Assembly (NCBI GenBank): GCA_030631085.1
Contig: DAOVLV010000116.1
Span: forward strand, 1-6,359
DNA: 6,359 bases
Origin: Planctomycetales bacterium
Lineage (GTDB): Bacteria > Planctomycetota > Phycisphaerae > SM23-33
Reading direction: 5' to 3'
In this document: in pieces, positions 6,341-6,359 of the stretch
Position numbering within the stretch: position 1 is the first letter of the stretch
Layout: each line of letters starts with the position of its first letter
Made by a program: the position numbers and the translations under genes
Notes under the pieces: generated by a model
What the model was told of the DNA's origin: nothing
Databases searched by the model: none
Seen by the model: only the letters and a program-made list of their open reading frames with translations

Positions 6341-6359
6341 TATCGGAAACTTGTCCAGG

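Noticed and set aside
1..6359. Search for CRISPR arrays, tRNA or rRNA genes, insertion sequences and defence genes
   Set aside because: No regularly spaced repeats, no tRNA-like T-arm or anticodon-arm pattern, no transposase or nuclease motif, and no inverted terminal repeats were seen. The novelty here is in the transporter architecture.

Overview
This 6.4 kb window reads as chromosomal DNA from an uncultured or poorly studied bacterium. Its architecture (very large, fused sugar-transport proteins; moderate to high G+C) resembles Planctomycetota, Lentisphaerota or Kiritimatiellota. That assignment is an impression from protein architecture, not a database result. All three genes lie on the minus strand, so the window is best read from right to left.

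Right and centre (6332 down to 1336): a two-gene operon for a binding-protein-dependent ABC importer of the carbohydrate uptake type 1 (MalF/MalG) class. The first gene (6332-3357) is a fusion: signal peptide, extracellular solute-binding domain with an embedded zinc-ribbon-like insertion, a tethering transmembrane helix, then a complete MalF-like permease. The second gene (3357-1336) starts on the last base of the first gene's stop codon. It encodes a MalG-like permease that carries about 360 extra-cytoplasmic residues between its first helix and the transport core; this domain holds three degenerate copies of a helix motif resembling a segment of GH42 beta-galactosidases. Both permeases also carry an extra pair of hydrophobic segments at the same place in the fold, ahead of the helix that leads into the EAA loop. 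No ATPase is encoded here, so the importer must use one encoded outside the window, perhaps a shared MsmK/UgpC-like subunit.

A 149 bp AT-richer gap (1187-1335) holds no clear terminator and no convincing promoter.

Left (1186 down to 29): an Eis-like GNAT acetyltransferase with an SCP2-like C-terminal part, in visibly lower-G+C DNA than the transporter genes. It looks short at the N-terminus and slightly long at the C-terminus for its family, and has no obvious functional link to the importer.

The most interesting content is the elaborated importer: a tethered binding domain with a possible metal site, a large second ectodomain on the partner permease, and matched membrane insertions in both permeases. 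The transported substrate cannot be read from the sequence; a carbohydrate or carbohydrate derivative is the best guess.
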